From: Baekduia soli
GTDB lineage: Bacteria; Actinomycetota; Thermoleophilia; Solirubrobacterales; Solirubrobacteraceae
DNA length: 64,000 bases
Direction of reading: 5' to 3'
Assembly (NCBI RefSeq): GCF_007970665.1
Contig: NZ_CP042430.1
Coordinates: 4,402,001-4,466,000, forward strand
The notes under the pieces are model-generated. The model saw only the letters and a program-made list of their open reading frames with translations. It was not told where the DNA came from and did no database searches. Of the stretch, positions 51,866 to 60,944 are shown piece after piece. Numbering within the stretch: the first letter of the stretch is position 1; the number at the start of each line of letters is the position of its first letter. Both the position numbers and the translations under genes were made by a program.

Positions 51866-52793
51866 GCCATCGCCCGGCGCTCCAGCGCCTGCACCGTGCG
51901 GCCGACGCGCGCGGCGACCGGGGCCATCCGCGGCGCCGCGGCCCGGATGCCCTCCGTCAGCGCGGTACCCACGAGGAGGTCGACGAGGTAGTGCTCGCCC
52001 AGGTAGACCAGCGCGAACCCGAGCGTCGACGCGTAGGTCCAGCCCACGGCGCCTTCGACCGGGCCCGCCTCCGTGAGCAGGTGGGCGGCCATGAGCGAGG
52101 TCGCGAAGTGCAGCGAGGGCATGGCCGCCAGCGGGTTGCCGCCCAGGACCCGGTACAGCGGCTCCCAGCCGTCGCCCCAGAACGCCCTGCCGTGCTCGAC
52201 CATCATGCGGCGCACCGCGATGTCGCCCTCCTCGCCCAGCCGCCCGTGCATCGAGGCGTACCACGGCGGCGCGGTCGGGACGGCCCAGTAGCCGATCAGG
52301 CCGAGGTCGAACACCGCGTAGGTGAGGGTCGCGGTGCGGGCGAAGCGCTCGGGACGGCGCAGGAGCACGTACGCGACGGTGCCGTGCGGGAACAGAAACC
52401 ACAACCAGTGCGACCACACGAGGACCTGGTCGCGCCGGCGGATGCGCCCCGGCGCGGCGAACCAGCGCTGCAGCCGGACGTTGGGCAGCACCCCAGCGCC
52501 CAGGACCCGGTCGACCCGCCACGGGTAGTCCAGGTGGACCCGGCGCTCGAGCGCCTCCGGGTCGTCGTTGGGCATCTGGTAGGTCACCGTGTAGGCGTAC
52601 ATCTGCAGGCAGCACATCGCCACGTCGCGGCGCCGGGACCGCGGCATGGCGATGCAGAGGGCCACGGGGGCGACGGCCGCGGCGGCCGTCACGATGGGCG
52701 GGGGATCCGCGCGCGGCGCCGGGCCAGCGGGACCGCGACACCGACCGCGATGGCACCCCACGCGGCCGTGCGAAGGGCGTTGGACAGGCGCAC
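51862..52793 (-). pseudogene. PAP2/Aur1-like lipid phosphotransferase, N-terminal frameshift
   Basis: The main frame (from ~52690) encodes AMPSLHFATSLMAAHLLTEA and YLGEHYLVDLLVG, the PAP2-type catalytic His/Ser and His/Asp motifs of inositol-phosphoceramide-synthase-like enzymes, with 5-6 helices. The expected N-terminus VRLSNALRTAAWGAIAVGVA lies in the preceding frame, starting at GTG 52793; one missing C in the CCCCC at about 52695 separates them. Corrected, it is about 310 residues. An intact shorter start (MPRSRRRDVAMCCLQ) would still leave the catalytic part. It is coupled to the flippase gene. Confidence 0.75.
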
Positions 52794-52873
52794 GAGACCG
52801 GCGAGTCTAATGCCGCGGGCGGACCCGACGGCGGCGCGCACGCGCCGGGGGAGTCGGTAGCGTCGAGCGCGGG

Positions 52874-54862
52874 ATGAGCGCGCTCGACAGCGAGCTGCAG
52901 GCCGGGGACGTCTTCGCGGGGCACCGCATCAGCGGTGTCGCCGGGCGCGGCGGCATGGGCGTGGTCTACCGGGCGCTCCAGCTCGACCTCCAGCGCCCCG
53001 TCGCCCTCAAGCTCATCGCCGCCCCGCTGGCTCGCGACGAGGACTTCCGCGAGCGCTTCGTCCGCGAGTCGCGCGCGGCCGCCGCGATCGACCACCCCAA
53101 CGTGATCCCCGTCTACTCGGCCGGGGAGGACGCGGGACGCCTGTACCTGGCGATGCGCCTCGTCGAGGGCGAGGACCTGCGCTCGCTCGTGCGCCGCGAG
53201 GGGCCGCTGACGCCCGACCGCGCGGCGGCCGTCATCGCCCAGGTCGGCGGCGCGCTGGACGCGGCCCACGCGCGCGGCCTCGTGCACCGCGACATCAAGC
53301 CCGCCAACGTGCTGTTGGACGGCGATCACGCGTACCTGACGGACTTCGGGCTCACCAAGCGCCTGACCGGCGAGACGACGATGACGGGCTCGGGACGCTG
53401 GGTGGGGACGCTGGGCTACATCGCGCCCGAGCAGATCCGCGGCGCGCCCGTCGACGCGCGCGCCGACGTGTACGCGCTCGGGTGCCTGCTGTTCTACGTG
53501 TTGACGGGCGCCGCGCCCTACCGGCGCGACTCCGACGAGGCGACGCTGTTCGCCCATCTCCACGACCCCGCGCCCGACCCGCGCGACCTGACCCCGGAGG
53601 TGCCCGGGCCCCTGGCCGACGTCGTTCGCCGGGCGCTGGAGAAGGAGCCCGACGACCGCTTCCCGTCGGCCGGCGACCTGGGCCGCGCGGCGCTCGCGGC
53701 CGCCGGCGGGGCGCCGCCGCCCGGGCCCGAGCGGCTCGTCGCCCGCGGGGCGGCCGCCCCCGGCGGCGCGCTGGACGAGCCGACGGCCGTGCCGGCCGGC
53801 GCGACGCCGACCGAGGTCGTCGGTGTCCGGCGCAGGACATCGGACCGGCTGCGGGCGTTCCTGGCCCCGGCGCTGTCGCTGCTGCTCGGCGCGGCGGTCG
53901 TCCTGGGCGTCGTCGCGCTGGTCGGCAGCGGCGGCGGCAAGGACAAGGCCTCCAACGCCGGGCAGGCGACGACGTCGACGACGGGCGCGCGCGCCGGGTC
54001 GGCTCGCGCCGCGGCCCCGGTGCGGGTCGACACGCGCCCCAACTCCATCGCCTACGCCAACGGGCGCGTGTGGTCGACGAGCGTCAACACCGGCCGGCTC
54101 ATCGGGCTCCCGGCGGTCGGCGACGGCGCCCGCCGGACGATCGACCTCGGCTGGTCCGGCGGGACGACGAGCGTGACCGCGGGCTTCGGCGCCCTGTGGG
54201 TCACCAACGGGTCGAGCCACCAGCTCGCCCGCGTGGACCCGCGCAGCGGTCGGGTCGTCAAGCGCATCCAGCTCACGCCGGGCACGATCGCCAAGGCGGC
54301 CGCGGGCGCGGGCGCGATCTGGATCGCCCGCCGCCAGGACCCGGGCACGCCGATCTCGTCGGTCATCAAGGTCGACCCGTCGACGGGCGCGACCCGGGAG
54401 CTGCTGTTCGGCGAGGAGGGCGTGGGCGACATCACCACGGGCGGCGGCTACGTGTGGATCACCAACCGCCGCCGCAACCGGGTCAGCCGCCTGGACCCCG
54501 CGACCGGCGCGCGCCGCAGCCTGCCCGTCGGCGCCGGCCCGCACTACATCGCGTTCGGGGCGGGCTTCGCCTGGGTCACGAACCAGGGCGACGGGACCGT
54601 GAGCCAGATCGCGCCGTCCTTCGACCCGCGCTACACGAACCAGTCGGGCGCGGGGCCCGCCGGCGTCGCGGTGGGCTCGACCGCCGTGTGGGTCGCCAAC
54701 CGCCTCGCCAACGAGGTCGTGCGGCTGGACCGCAGGACCGGAGCGCTGATCGGGCAGCCGATCCCGGTGGGCCGCAACCCCTACGCGGTGGTGGCCCACG
54801 GCCGCAGCGCGTGGGTCACGAACCTCGGCGACTCGACGATCACGCGGATCACGAGCGGCTGA
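52874..54862 (+). CDS. Ser/Thr protein kinase with extracellular beta-propeller
   Basis: 662 residues. Kinase domain at ~15-275: GVAGRGGMGVVYRALQ glycine loop, VALKLI Lys, LVHRDIKPANVLLDGD catalytic loop, LTDFGLTK and GTLGYIAPEQI. A Pro/Ala linker, one membrane helix (FLAPALSLLLGAAVVLGVVA) and then ~280 residues of repeats such as GFGALWVTNGSSHQLARVDP and GFAWVTNQGDGTVSQI, a YVTN/PknD-like propeller. The outside propeller should sense a ligand and the inside domain phosphorylate Ser/Thr targets; an FHA regulator downstream is a possible reader. Confidence 0.9.
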   Translation: MSALDSELQAGDVFAGHRISGVAGRGGMGVVYRALQLDLQRPVALKLIAAPLARDEDFRERFVRESRAAAAIDHPNVIPVYSAGEDAGRLYLAMRLVEGEDLRSLVRREGPLTPDRAAAVIAQVGGALDAAHARGLVHRDIKPANVLLDGDHAYLTDFGLTKRLTGETTMTGSGRWVGTLGYIAPEQIRGAPVDARADVYALGCLLFYVLTGAAPYRRDSDEATLFAHLHDPAPDPRDLTPEVPGPLADVVRRALEKEPDDRFPSAGDLGRAALAAAGGAPPPGPERLVARGAAAPGGALDEPTAVPAGATPTEVVGVRRRTSDRLRAFLAPALSLLLGAAVVLGVVALVGSGGGKDKASNAGQATTSTTGARAGSARAAAPVRVDTRPNSIAYANGRVWSTSVNTGRLIGLPAVGDGARRTIDLGWSGGTTSVTAGFGALWVTNGSSHQLARVDPRSGRVVKRIQLTPGTIAKAAAGAGAIWIARRQDPGTPISSVIKVDPSTGATRELLFGEEGVGDITTGGGYVWITNRRRNRVSRLDPATGARRSLPVGAGPHYIAFGAGFAWVTNQGDGTVSQIAPSFDPRYTNQSGAGPAGVAVGSTAVWVANRLANEVVRLDRRTGALIGQPIPVGRNPYAVVAHGRSAWVTNLGDSTITRITSG

Positions 54863-55099
54863 GGGACGGGGTGCCGGCGTGCCGCGGGGTGCCGACGCCG
54901 GAGGTGGCGCGCCGGCGCTCACCGGAGCATCCGATGGCGCGAACGTGGGGTCATGCCCCAGCGACGCGCCATCGGCCAGGGCGCCGCACGCGCATCGGGT
55001 CACCTTGACGGGGACATGGCACGTCAACCCGACCACCGCCGTCACGGAGGACCCACGCGCCCGCCCCAGGGGCGCGCGCCATCGCGCCACCGCCCGCCC
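54863..55099. other. intergenic region, no supported gene
   Basis: Convergent gap between the kinase and the FHA-HTH gene. It contains repeated GGGGTGCCG-type words and a TTGACG/CGTCAA inverted pair near 55007-55032, but no ORF with coding bias and no clear terminator. Confidence 0.35.
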
Positions 55100-55780
55100 C
55101 TACAGATCCCGCGTCGTCAGCATCCCCTGCTGCAGGGCCTCGGCCACGAGGCGTGAGCGCTTCTGGTTCTGCGGCAGCTGCTCGATCCCGAAGCGCTGGA
55201 AGAGCGAACGCAGGTGGGCCTTGACCGCGTCGACCGACAGGTGCAGCTCCTCGGCGATCTCCTGGTTGGTCGCCGGCGTGGCGAACTCGCCGTGCTTGTA
55301 GGGACGGGCGAGCGCCACGAGGACCCCGCGCTGCGTCGGCGGCAGGTCGGTCAGCGCCACGGGCCGGCCCGCGACCACCGTGCGCTCCTGGGTCTCCTCG
55401 GCGTCGGGGCGGCGGTAGCCCAACGTGGTGCGCCCGATGCGCAGGGTGTCGCCGTCGCGCAGCCGCGCCCGGCCCGAGATCCGCATCCCGTTGACGTAGG
55501 TCCCGTTGCGCGAGAGGCCGTCGTCGACGACGGTCCACTCCCCCGCGATGCACTCGAGCTCGGCGTGCAGGCGGCTCACCTCGCTGTCCCACGGCAGCGC
55601 CACGTCGTTGCCCTCGCCGCGCCCGACGCTCAGGCGCAGGCCCTCCAGGCGCAGCAGCCGCTGGCGGCCCTCGCCGTCGCGCAGCACGAGGAACGGCGCG
55701 CCCGCGCGCTCGGCGCTCAGGCGCTCCTGGAGCTCGGCGGGCGATGCGGCGTGGGCGGCGAGCGGGGACTCCTCGGTCAC
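55100..55780 (-). CDS. FHA-domain protein with LuxR-like HTH
   Basis: 226 residues from a GTG. The FHA domain spans ~25-115: LSVGRGEGNDVALPWDSEVS, RLHAELE and SRNGTYVNGMRISGRARLRD hold the conserved Arg, Ser, His and Asn that bind phosphothreonine. The C-terminal ~100 residues are a winged/LuxR-type HTH (TNQEIAEELHLSVDAVKAHL, RSLFQRFGI). Together they suggest a transcription regulator controlled by phosphorylated proteins. It is divergent from an ECF sigma factor across a perfect palindrome. Confidence 0.82.
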   Translation of the reverse strand: MTEESPLAAHAASPAELQERLSAERAGAPFLVLRDGEGRQRLLRLEGLRLSVGRGEGNDVALPWDSEVSRLHAELECIAGEWTVVDDGLSRNGTYVNGMRISGRARLRDGDTLRIGRTTLGYRRPDAEETQERTVVAGRPVALTDLPPTQRGVLVALARPYKHGEFATPATNQEIAEELHLSVDAVKAHLRSLFQRFGIEQLPQNQKRSRLVAEALQQGMLTTRDL

Positions 55781-55795
55781 CGTCCGCAGGGTAGA

Positions 55796-55822
55796 CCCAG
55801 GTGTGGATCCACCACACCTGGG
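55796..55822. promoter_or_regulatory. 27-bp palindrome, candidate shared operator
   Basis: Arms CCCAGGTGTGG (55796-55806) and CCACACCTGGG (55812-55822) are exact reverse complements around ATCCA. It is the only such structure in the 96-bp divergent gap between the FHA-HTH and sigma genes, 16 bp from one start and 55 bp from the other. A dimeric regulator, possibly the FHA-HTH protein itself, could bind it. Confidence 0.6.
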
Positions 55823-55876
55823 GTGGAGCAGCCCGAGCCCCGGGGTCCCTGGCGCACCCGCCCGGCCGCGACGACC

Positions 55877-56491
55877 ATGCCGTCCATGACCGCGCTGCCC
55901 CCCTCCCCCGCCGCCCCCGCCTCCCGCGCACGCGCCCCGCGTGCCGGCTCCGCCACCGACGAGGCGCTCGTCGCCGCCGTCCGCTCGGGCTCCGACGCCG
56001 CGTTCTCGGCGATCGTGCACCGCTACGAGGCGCCCCTGACCGGCTACGCCCGGCAGGTCCTCGGCGGCCGCCACCACGACGCCGAGGAGTGCGTCCAGGA
56101 CGCCTTCCTGCGCGCCCTGCGCGCCATGCGCAGCGGGCAGGCCGAGATCGCCCTGCGCCCCTGGCTGCACACCATCGTGCGCAACCGCTGCTTCGACCAG
56201 CTGCGGCGCCCCAACCGCACGACCGACCTCGACCCGCACGAGGCCGTCCTGCACGACATGGGCCCCGGCCCGGTCTCGACGATCGGCCGCCGCGAGGACC
56301 TCGCCCGCGTCGTCGCCGGCCTCGGCACCCTGCCCGAGCGCCAGCGCCAGGCGCTCGTGATGCACGAGCTCGAGGACCGCTCGCACTCCCACATCGGCCG
56401 CGTGCTCGGTGTGTCCACCGGCGCCAGCAAGGCGCTCGTCTGCCGCGCGCGCCAGGGTGTCGCGCAGGCCGTGGGCCGCGCCGCCGCGTAG
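55877..56491 (+). CDS. ECF-type sigma factor
   Basis: 204 residues from the ATG at 55877 (55886 also possible). ATDEALVAAVRSGSDAAFSA and IVHRYEAPLTGYARQVLGGR start the sigma2 region, with DAEECVQDAFLRALRA as the core-binding helix; LPERQRQALVMHELEDRSHS and HIGRVLGVSTGASKALVCRA make region 4. No anti-sigma gene is adjacent. It may be controlled from the shared palindrome. Confidence 0.85.
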   Translation: MPSMTALPPSPAAPASRARAPRAGSATDEALVAAVRSGSDAAFSAIVHRYEAPLTGYARQVLGGRHHDAEECVQDAFLRALRAMRSGQAEIALRPWLHTIVRNRCFDQLRRPNRTTDLDPHEAVLHDMGPGPVSTIGRREDLARVVAGLGTLPERQRQALVMHELEDRSHSHIGRVLGVSTGASKALVCRARQGVAQAVGRAAA

Positions 56492-56533
56492 GGCGGCTCC
56501 CACGACGCGCCCGGCTGCCAGACTGCCGGGCGC

Positions 56534-58678
56534 ATGAGCACCGGCCTCGACGCGCAGGCCGCCGGGACCTCCGGCGACCCCGCCCGGCAGGACGAGGGCG
56601 CACGGCGCCCGGTGCGCCGCGGAGCCGGATGGGCCCCGGTGCTGGCGGTCTACGGCGTCGCCGCCGCGGTCTACCTCGTGCTTGCGCTGCGCGTCCCGCT
56701 ACCCGTCCTGTTCCCCGACGAGCTGCGCTACGCGCACCTCGCGCGCTCGCTGGCCGACGGCGACGGCACGACCTGGCGCGGCGAGCACCTCGGGGTGGTG
56801 GCCGCGCTGTACGTGTACGCGATCACCCCGCTGTGGGCGATCTGGCACTCCACCGTCGACGCCTACCACGCCAGCAAGGTCCTCGGGGTCCTCCTGCTGT
56901 GCACCCAGGTCGTGCCGGTCTGGCTGCTGGGCCGCGAGCTGCTCGGCCGGCGGGGCGCGGTCCTCGCCGCGATGCTCTCCGTCGCCGGGACGTGGATGCT
57001 CATGGGCGCCGGCATCGTCACCGAGGTGCTGGCCATGCCGCTGGCCGTCGGGTCGATGTGCGCCGCGGTGTGGGCGCTGCGCCGCCCGGGCGGCGCGCGC
57101 TGGGCCCCGGCGCTGGGGCTCGCGCTGCTGGCCTGCTGGGCGCGCATCCAGCTCGCGGTCCTCCTGCCCGCGCTGACCGCCGCGCTCGTGCTCGACGTCG
57201 TCCGCCGCCCCGAGCTGGCGCGCGACCGGCTGCGGGCCCACGCGCCGGCGCTGCTGGCGACGGGCGCGCTGTCGGCCGTGGGCCTGGTCGTGGTGCTCGT
57301 GGCGCCCTCGGTGACCGGCGACTACGCCGGGATCGTGTCCCTGCGCCCCTCGCTGGACCGGATCGTCCACAAGACCGCGCTGCAGCTCGGCGAGCTCGTC
57401 ACGGTCAGCGGCCTGCTGCCCGTGCTGCTGGCGGCCGGCGCGGCGACCACGCGCTCGGCCTGGCGCGACGAGCGCGCCGGCCCGCTGCTGGCCGTGTTCT
57501 GGCCTGCGGTGATCGTCCTGGCCGGCCAGAGCGGGCTGTTCCTGGCCGGCTTCACCCCGGCGGTCTCGGGCATCCAGCGCTACGTCGCCTATGCCGCGCC
57601 CCTGGCGATCGTCCTCGCGCTCGTGCTCGCCGCCGACCGCCGGCTGCTCGGCCCGCGGGTCCTCGCGATCGCCGGCCTCGGCGGTGTCCTGCTGCTCGCG
57701 CGCCCGGCGATCGCGGGCCTGGGCGAGGAGCGCGCCGCGTGGGCGACGGCCTACCGTGCCCACCAGCTCCTCGGCCTGCGGATCGGCCCGGCGCTGGCGC
57801 TCCTGGCGCTCGTGCTGGTCGGCGCCACGATCGCCATCGTCGCGCGCTCGTGGGCGCCGGGGCGCGCGGTCGCCGCGCTCGCGACGCTCCTGCTGGCCGT
57901 CCTGGCCGTCCAGGACCAGGCCGCCTGGCACCAGATGACGACGACGGCCAGGTCGTTCCGCACCCAGCTGCCGTCCGACCTGCAGTGGATCGACCACACG
58001 GCGCGCGGTCCCGTCGCGCTCATCGGCCTGACCCAGAACGCTCCGCAGTACGAGGACCTCGAGTTCTTCAACCGCGACATCGCCGCGGTCTACGTCCCGC
58101 CCGCGGGCCTGCCCGGCCGGCCCCTGCGCGGGCACTCGTGCACGTTCCGCTTCCTGACCTCCGGCGTGGTCGACATCGCGCCGGGATGCGGCCCGGTGCC
58201 CAACCGGTTCCTCATCGCCGACCCGGCGGCGGCCATCACGTTCCAGGACGAGACCCGCAGCGTCGCCGACCCGCGGATCGGGCGGATCGCGACGCTCGTG
58301 CCCGGCCGCGTGCCCCGCGCGCGCGCCGTGCTCATCCTCGCGTGCCCGCGGCCGTCGCCGATCTACTCGCCGACGTCGCCCGACATCGTCGGCACCGACC
58401 GGCCGCGCGTGTGCAACACCACGGTCTCGGGCAGCGTCTGGCTCGGGGCGCCGACCGACGTCGTCGTGACCTACCGCGGCGGCGGGGACCCGCACGCCGT
58501 CGTGGTCGCCGGGGTGCGCCACGCGATCGCGGCGACGGGCACGACCACGGTGCGCTTCCGTGCGCCCGCGGGCTACTCGCAGTTCACGCTGCGCCAGGAC
58601 TGGACCTCGACGGCCGGCGCGCCGCGGCTGGCGGCCGTCGTCCTGGACGCCGGCGGGCGCCGGACGCCGATCCTCTGA
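56534..58678 (+). CDS. polytopic membrane protein, GT-C-like (surface glycan)
   Basis: 714 residues. After a 30-residue polar start come ~12 helices, with the early loop PLPVLFPDELRYAHLARSLA carrying the acidic Asp-Glu typical of polyprenyl-phosphate glycosyltransferases of the PMT/ArnT type. From ~residue 470 a soluble external domain follows (WIDHTARGPVALIGLTQNAP, FFNRDIAAVYVPPAG). The family is not certain. It follows the ECF sigma gene by 42 bp and could be one of its targets. Confidence 0.65.
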   Translation: MSTGLDAQAAGTSGDPARQDEGARRPVRRGAGWAPVLAVYGVAAAVYLVLALRVPLPVLFPDELRYAHLARSLADGDGTTWRGEHLGVVAALYVYAITPLWAIWHSTVDAYHASKVLGVLLLCTQVVPVWLLGRELLGRRGAVLAAMLSVAGTWMLMGAGIVTEVLAMPLAVGSMCAAVWALRRPGGARWAPALGLALLACWARIQLAVLLPALTAALVLDVVRRPELARDRLRAHAPALLATGALSAVGLVVVLVAPSVTGDYAGIVSLRPSLDRIVHKTALQLGELVTVSGLLPVLLAAGAATTRSAWRDERAGPLLAVFWPAVIVLAGQSGLFLAGFTPAVSGIQRYVAYAAPLAIVLALVLAADRRLLGPRVLAIAGLGGVLLLARPAIAGLGEERAAWATAYRAHQLLGLRIGPALALLALVLVGATIAIVARSWAPGRAVAALATLLLAVLAVQDQAAWHQMTTTARSFRTQLPSDLQWIDHTARGPVALIGLTQNAPQYEDLEFFNRDIAAVYVPPAGLPGRPLRGHSCTFRFLTSGVVDIAPGCGPVPNRFLIADPAAAITFQDETRSVADPRIGRIATLVPGRVPRARAVLILACPRPSPIYSPTSPDIVGTDRPRVCNTTVSGSVWLGAPTDVVVTYRGGGDPHAVVVAGVRHAIAATGTTTVRFRAPAGYSQFTLRQDWTSTAGAPRLAAVVLDAGGRRTPIL

Positions 58679-58683
58679 GCACC

Positions 58684-59220
58684 ATGGCCGCCGGCTGGGT
58701 CTTCGGCTACGCCTCGCTCGTCACGCCGCGGGCGCGCCCGGCGCACCTCCAGGGCCACCGGCGCGTGTGGGGTGTGGCGATGGACAACCGCATCGCGCTG
58801 GCCGGCTACAAGGTCTACGAGGCGCCCGACGGCACGCGCCCCGCCGTGGACGTCGCCTTCCTGGACCTCGCCCCCGACCCCGGCACCGTGATCCGCGGGG
58901 CGCTGCTGGCCGTCGGCGACGCCGACCTGGCCGCGCTGGACGGGCGCGAGCGCCAGTACCGCCGCGTCGAGGTCACCGCCGCGATCGACCCGGCGCCCGG
59001 CGGCCCCGTGTGGACCTACGTGGGGCGCCCCGAGAGCCGCGAGCGCGTCGCCCGCGGACGCGCGGGCGCGGGCGCCGTGGTCGTCCAGCGCGCCTACGCC
59101 GAGCTGGTGGACCACGCCTTCACCGCCCTCGGGCCGCGCGAGCTGGCCGGCTACCGGGCCACGACGGAGGCCCCACCGTTCCCGGTGCTCGAGCTGGCGC
59201 GCGTCGACCTGCCCGCGTAG
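58684..59220 (+). CDS. gamma-glutamylcyclotransferase-like protein
   Basis: 178 residues. WVFGYASLVTPRA is the GGCT Y-G-S-L loop (here GYASL), and GALLAVGDADLAALDGRERQ with YRRVEV supplies the conserved Glu region of the fold. It may cyclise gamma-glutamyl amines to 5-oxoproline. The adjacent convergent gene is a gamma-glutamyl hydrolase, so the pair may act on related gamma-glutamyl compounds. Their 3' ends overlap by 70 bp. Confidence 0.72.
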   Translation: MAAGWVFGYASLVTPRARPAHLQGHRRVWGVAMDNRIALAGYKVYEAPDGTRPAVDVAFLDLAPDPGTVIRGALLAVGDADLAALDGRERQYRRVEVTAAIDPAPGGPVWTYVGRPESRERVARGRAGAGAVVVQRAYAELVDHAFTALGPRELAGYRATTEAPPFPVLELARVDLPA

Positions 59221-59936
59221 TCGCGAGCCTCGGCGACGAGCGACGCGATGAGCCGGCTGGTCTCATCGGCCTCCGGGTGCCACTGCACCCCGAGGACGTA
59301 GCGGCGATCGGGCAGCTCGATGGCCTCCGGCAGGTCGTCGAGGTCGGCGTGGCCCGTGACGACCAGGCCCTCGCCGACGCGGTCGACCGCCTGGTGGTGG
59401 TGGCTCAGCGCGCGGTGGACCTGCTCGCCCGCCGCGCGCGCCGCCAGCGAGCCGTCGGCGAGCCGGACGAGGTGGTCGTTGCCGTCGAAGCTGCCCGAGG
59501 TCCGGCGGTGCTCGGTGTGGCCGTGGCTCTCGGGAAGATGCTGGAGCAGCGAGCCGCCGCGCGCGACGTTGAGCACCTGCATCCCGCGGCAGATCCCCAG
59601 GAACGGCAGGTCGCGCTCGATGGCGCGCTGGGCCAGGGCGACCTCGAACGCGTCGCGCTCGGGGCTGACCCCCTTGGTCTCGGGGTGGGGCACCGCGCCG
59701 TAGGTCGCCGGGCCGACGTCGCTGCCGCCGGCCAGGATGAGCCCGTCGAGCAGGTCGAGCAGCTCGTCGGGGTCGGCGACGGCCGCCGGGTCGGGCGGGA
59801 GCAGCAGCGCGAGGCCGCCGGCGCGCTGCACCGCGTCGGCGTACTCCCGCGGCAGCAGGTGCGCGGGTGTGTCCCAGGCCCCCCAGCGCGCGCGCTCGAT
59901 CGCGGCGCAGAGGCCGATGACTGGTCTGCCGGCCAT
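59151..59936 (-). CDS. class I amidotransferase, gamma-glutamyl-GABA hydrolase type
   Basis: 261 residues. PFLGICRGMQVLNVARGGSL contains the nucleophilic Cys; VLGVQWHPEADE holds the His-Glu pair; ILAGGSDVGPATYG is the family's oxyanion region. PuuD-type enzymes cleave gamma-glutamyl-GABA in putrescine use; the exact substrate is inferred. The last ~20 residues (RSTRASSSTGNGGASVV) overlap the GGCT gene and may not be conserved. Confidence 0.85.
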   Translation of the reverse strand: MAGRPVIGLCAAIERARWGAWDTPAHLLPREYADAVQRAGGLALLLPPDPAAVADPDELLDLLDGLILAGGSDVGPATYGAVPHPETKGVSPERDAFEVALAQRAIERDLPFLGICRGMQVLNVARGGSLLQHLPESHGHTEHRRTSGSFDGNDHLVRLADGSLAARAAGEQVHRALSHHHQAVDRVGEGLVVTGHADLDDLPEAIELPDRRYVLGVQWHPEADETSRLIASLVAEARDYAGRSTRASSSTGNGGASVVAR

Positions 59937-59992
59937 ACCTTCACCGTACCCGCCGTGGCCCCGGCCCGCCAGGCGCACCGTAGGATCCGCCG

Positions 59993-60796
59993 ATGTCCGA
60001 CTGGGAGACGATCACGGTCCACCGCCGGGGCCACGCCGCGACCATCGAACTGAACCGGCCCGCATCGATGAACGCGTGGAACCGCCAGTTCGGCCTGGAC
60101 CTGCGCGCGGCGGTCGAGGAGGTCGCCGCCGACGACGACGTCCGCGCCGTCTGCGTGACGGGCGCCGGCCGCGCGTTCTCCTCGGGCGCCGACCTGCGCG
60201 ACATGGGCTCCAAGGACGAGGTCACCCCGAACGGCCGCCCCGACGTCCACAAGATCCTCACCGAGCGCTACCACCCGATCATCACCGGACTGCGCACGAT
60301 GCCCAAGCCCGTCGTGGCCGCCGTCAACGGCCCGGCCGTCGGGATCGGGCTCTCCCTGGCGCTGGCCGCCGACTTCGTCATCGCCCGGGAGTCGGCGTAC
60401 TTCCTGCTGGCCTTCGTGAACATCGGCCTGGCCCCCGACGGGGGGTCGTCGCTCTTCGTGCCCGAACGCGTCGGGTTCACGCGCGCTGCCGAGATGGCGA
60501 TGCTCGGCGAGCGCGTCGGCGCCGTCCAGGCCGCCGAGTGGGGCCTGATCAACCGGGCGGTCCCCGACGACGCGTTCGACGCCCAGGTCGAGGCGCTCGT
60601 CGACCGCCTCGCCGCGGGTCCGACGGCCTCCTATGCCGGATCCAAGCGCCAGCTCAACGCGTGGCTCTTCGAGCGCATGGACGGCCAGCTCGAGCTCGAG
60701 GCGCGGATCCAGCGCGAGATGGCCGCATCGGACGACTTCGTCGAGGGCGTGACGGCGTTCGTGGAGAAGCGCCGCGCCAACTTCGGCGGTCGGTGA
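59993..60796 (+). CDS. enoyl-CoA hydratase/isomerase
   Basis: 267 residues, crotonase fold. FSSGADLRDMG holds the first oxyanion-hole segment and VAAVNGPAVGIGLSLALAAD the second; IGLAPDGGSSLFVPERVG is in the catalytic-Glu region, where Asp-Gly-Gly replaces the Glu of true hydratases, as in many isomerase-type members. It probably acts in fatty or aromatic acid degradation (PaaG-like). It is separate from the oxidase genes downstream. Confidence 0.85.
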   Translation: MSDWETITVHRRGHAATIELNRPASMNAWNRQFGLDLRAAVEEVAADDDVRAVCVTGAGRAFSSGADLRDMGSKDEVTPNGRPDVHKILTERYHPIITGLRTMPKPVVAAVNGPAVGIGLSLALAADFVIARESAYFLLAFVNIGLAPDGGSSLFVPERVGFTRAAEMAMLGERVGAVQAAEWGLINRAVPDDAFDAQVEALVDRLAAGPTASYAGSKRQLNAWLFERMDGQLELEARIQREMAASDDFVEGVTAFVEKRRANFGGR

Positions 60797-60874
60797 TGAT
60801 GCGCGCAGCCGCCGAGTACGCAAGGATCGCGCCGAGTCGCGAGTCCGCCCGCGCCCGGCGTGGACGACCGGCGA

Positions 60875-60902
60875 CCGTTTCAGCGGTCCACGTGAATAGA
60901 AT
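60875..60902 (+). promoter_or_regulatory. candidate promoter of the ctaC-ctaD-ctaB unit
   Basis: A TAGAAT hexamer at 60897-60902 is a good -10, with a GTTT-containing stretch about 16-20 nt upstream as a weak -35. It is the only AT-rich patch in the 148-bp gap and lies 43 nt before the ctaC ATG. Confidence 0.45.
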
Positions 60903-60944
60903 CCCCGCCGCCTTGGACACCTTCCGCCTCCGCACCCCCCTCAC

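Noticed and set aside
55801-59220. An 1139-codon plus-strand frame across the sigma, membrane and GGCT genes
   Set aside because: Its Arg/Pro/Ala composition shows it is a shadow; only its last part is real, as the GGCT-like gene at 58684.
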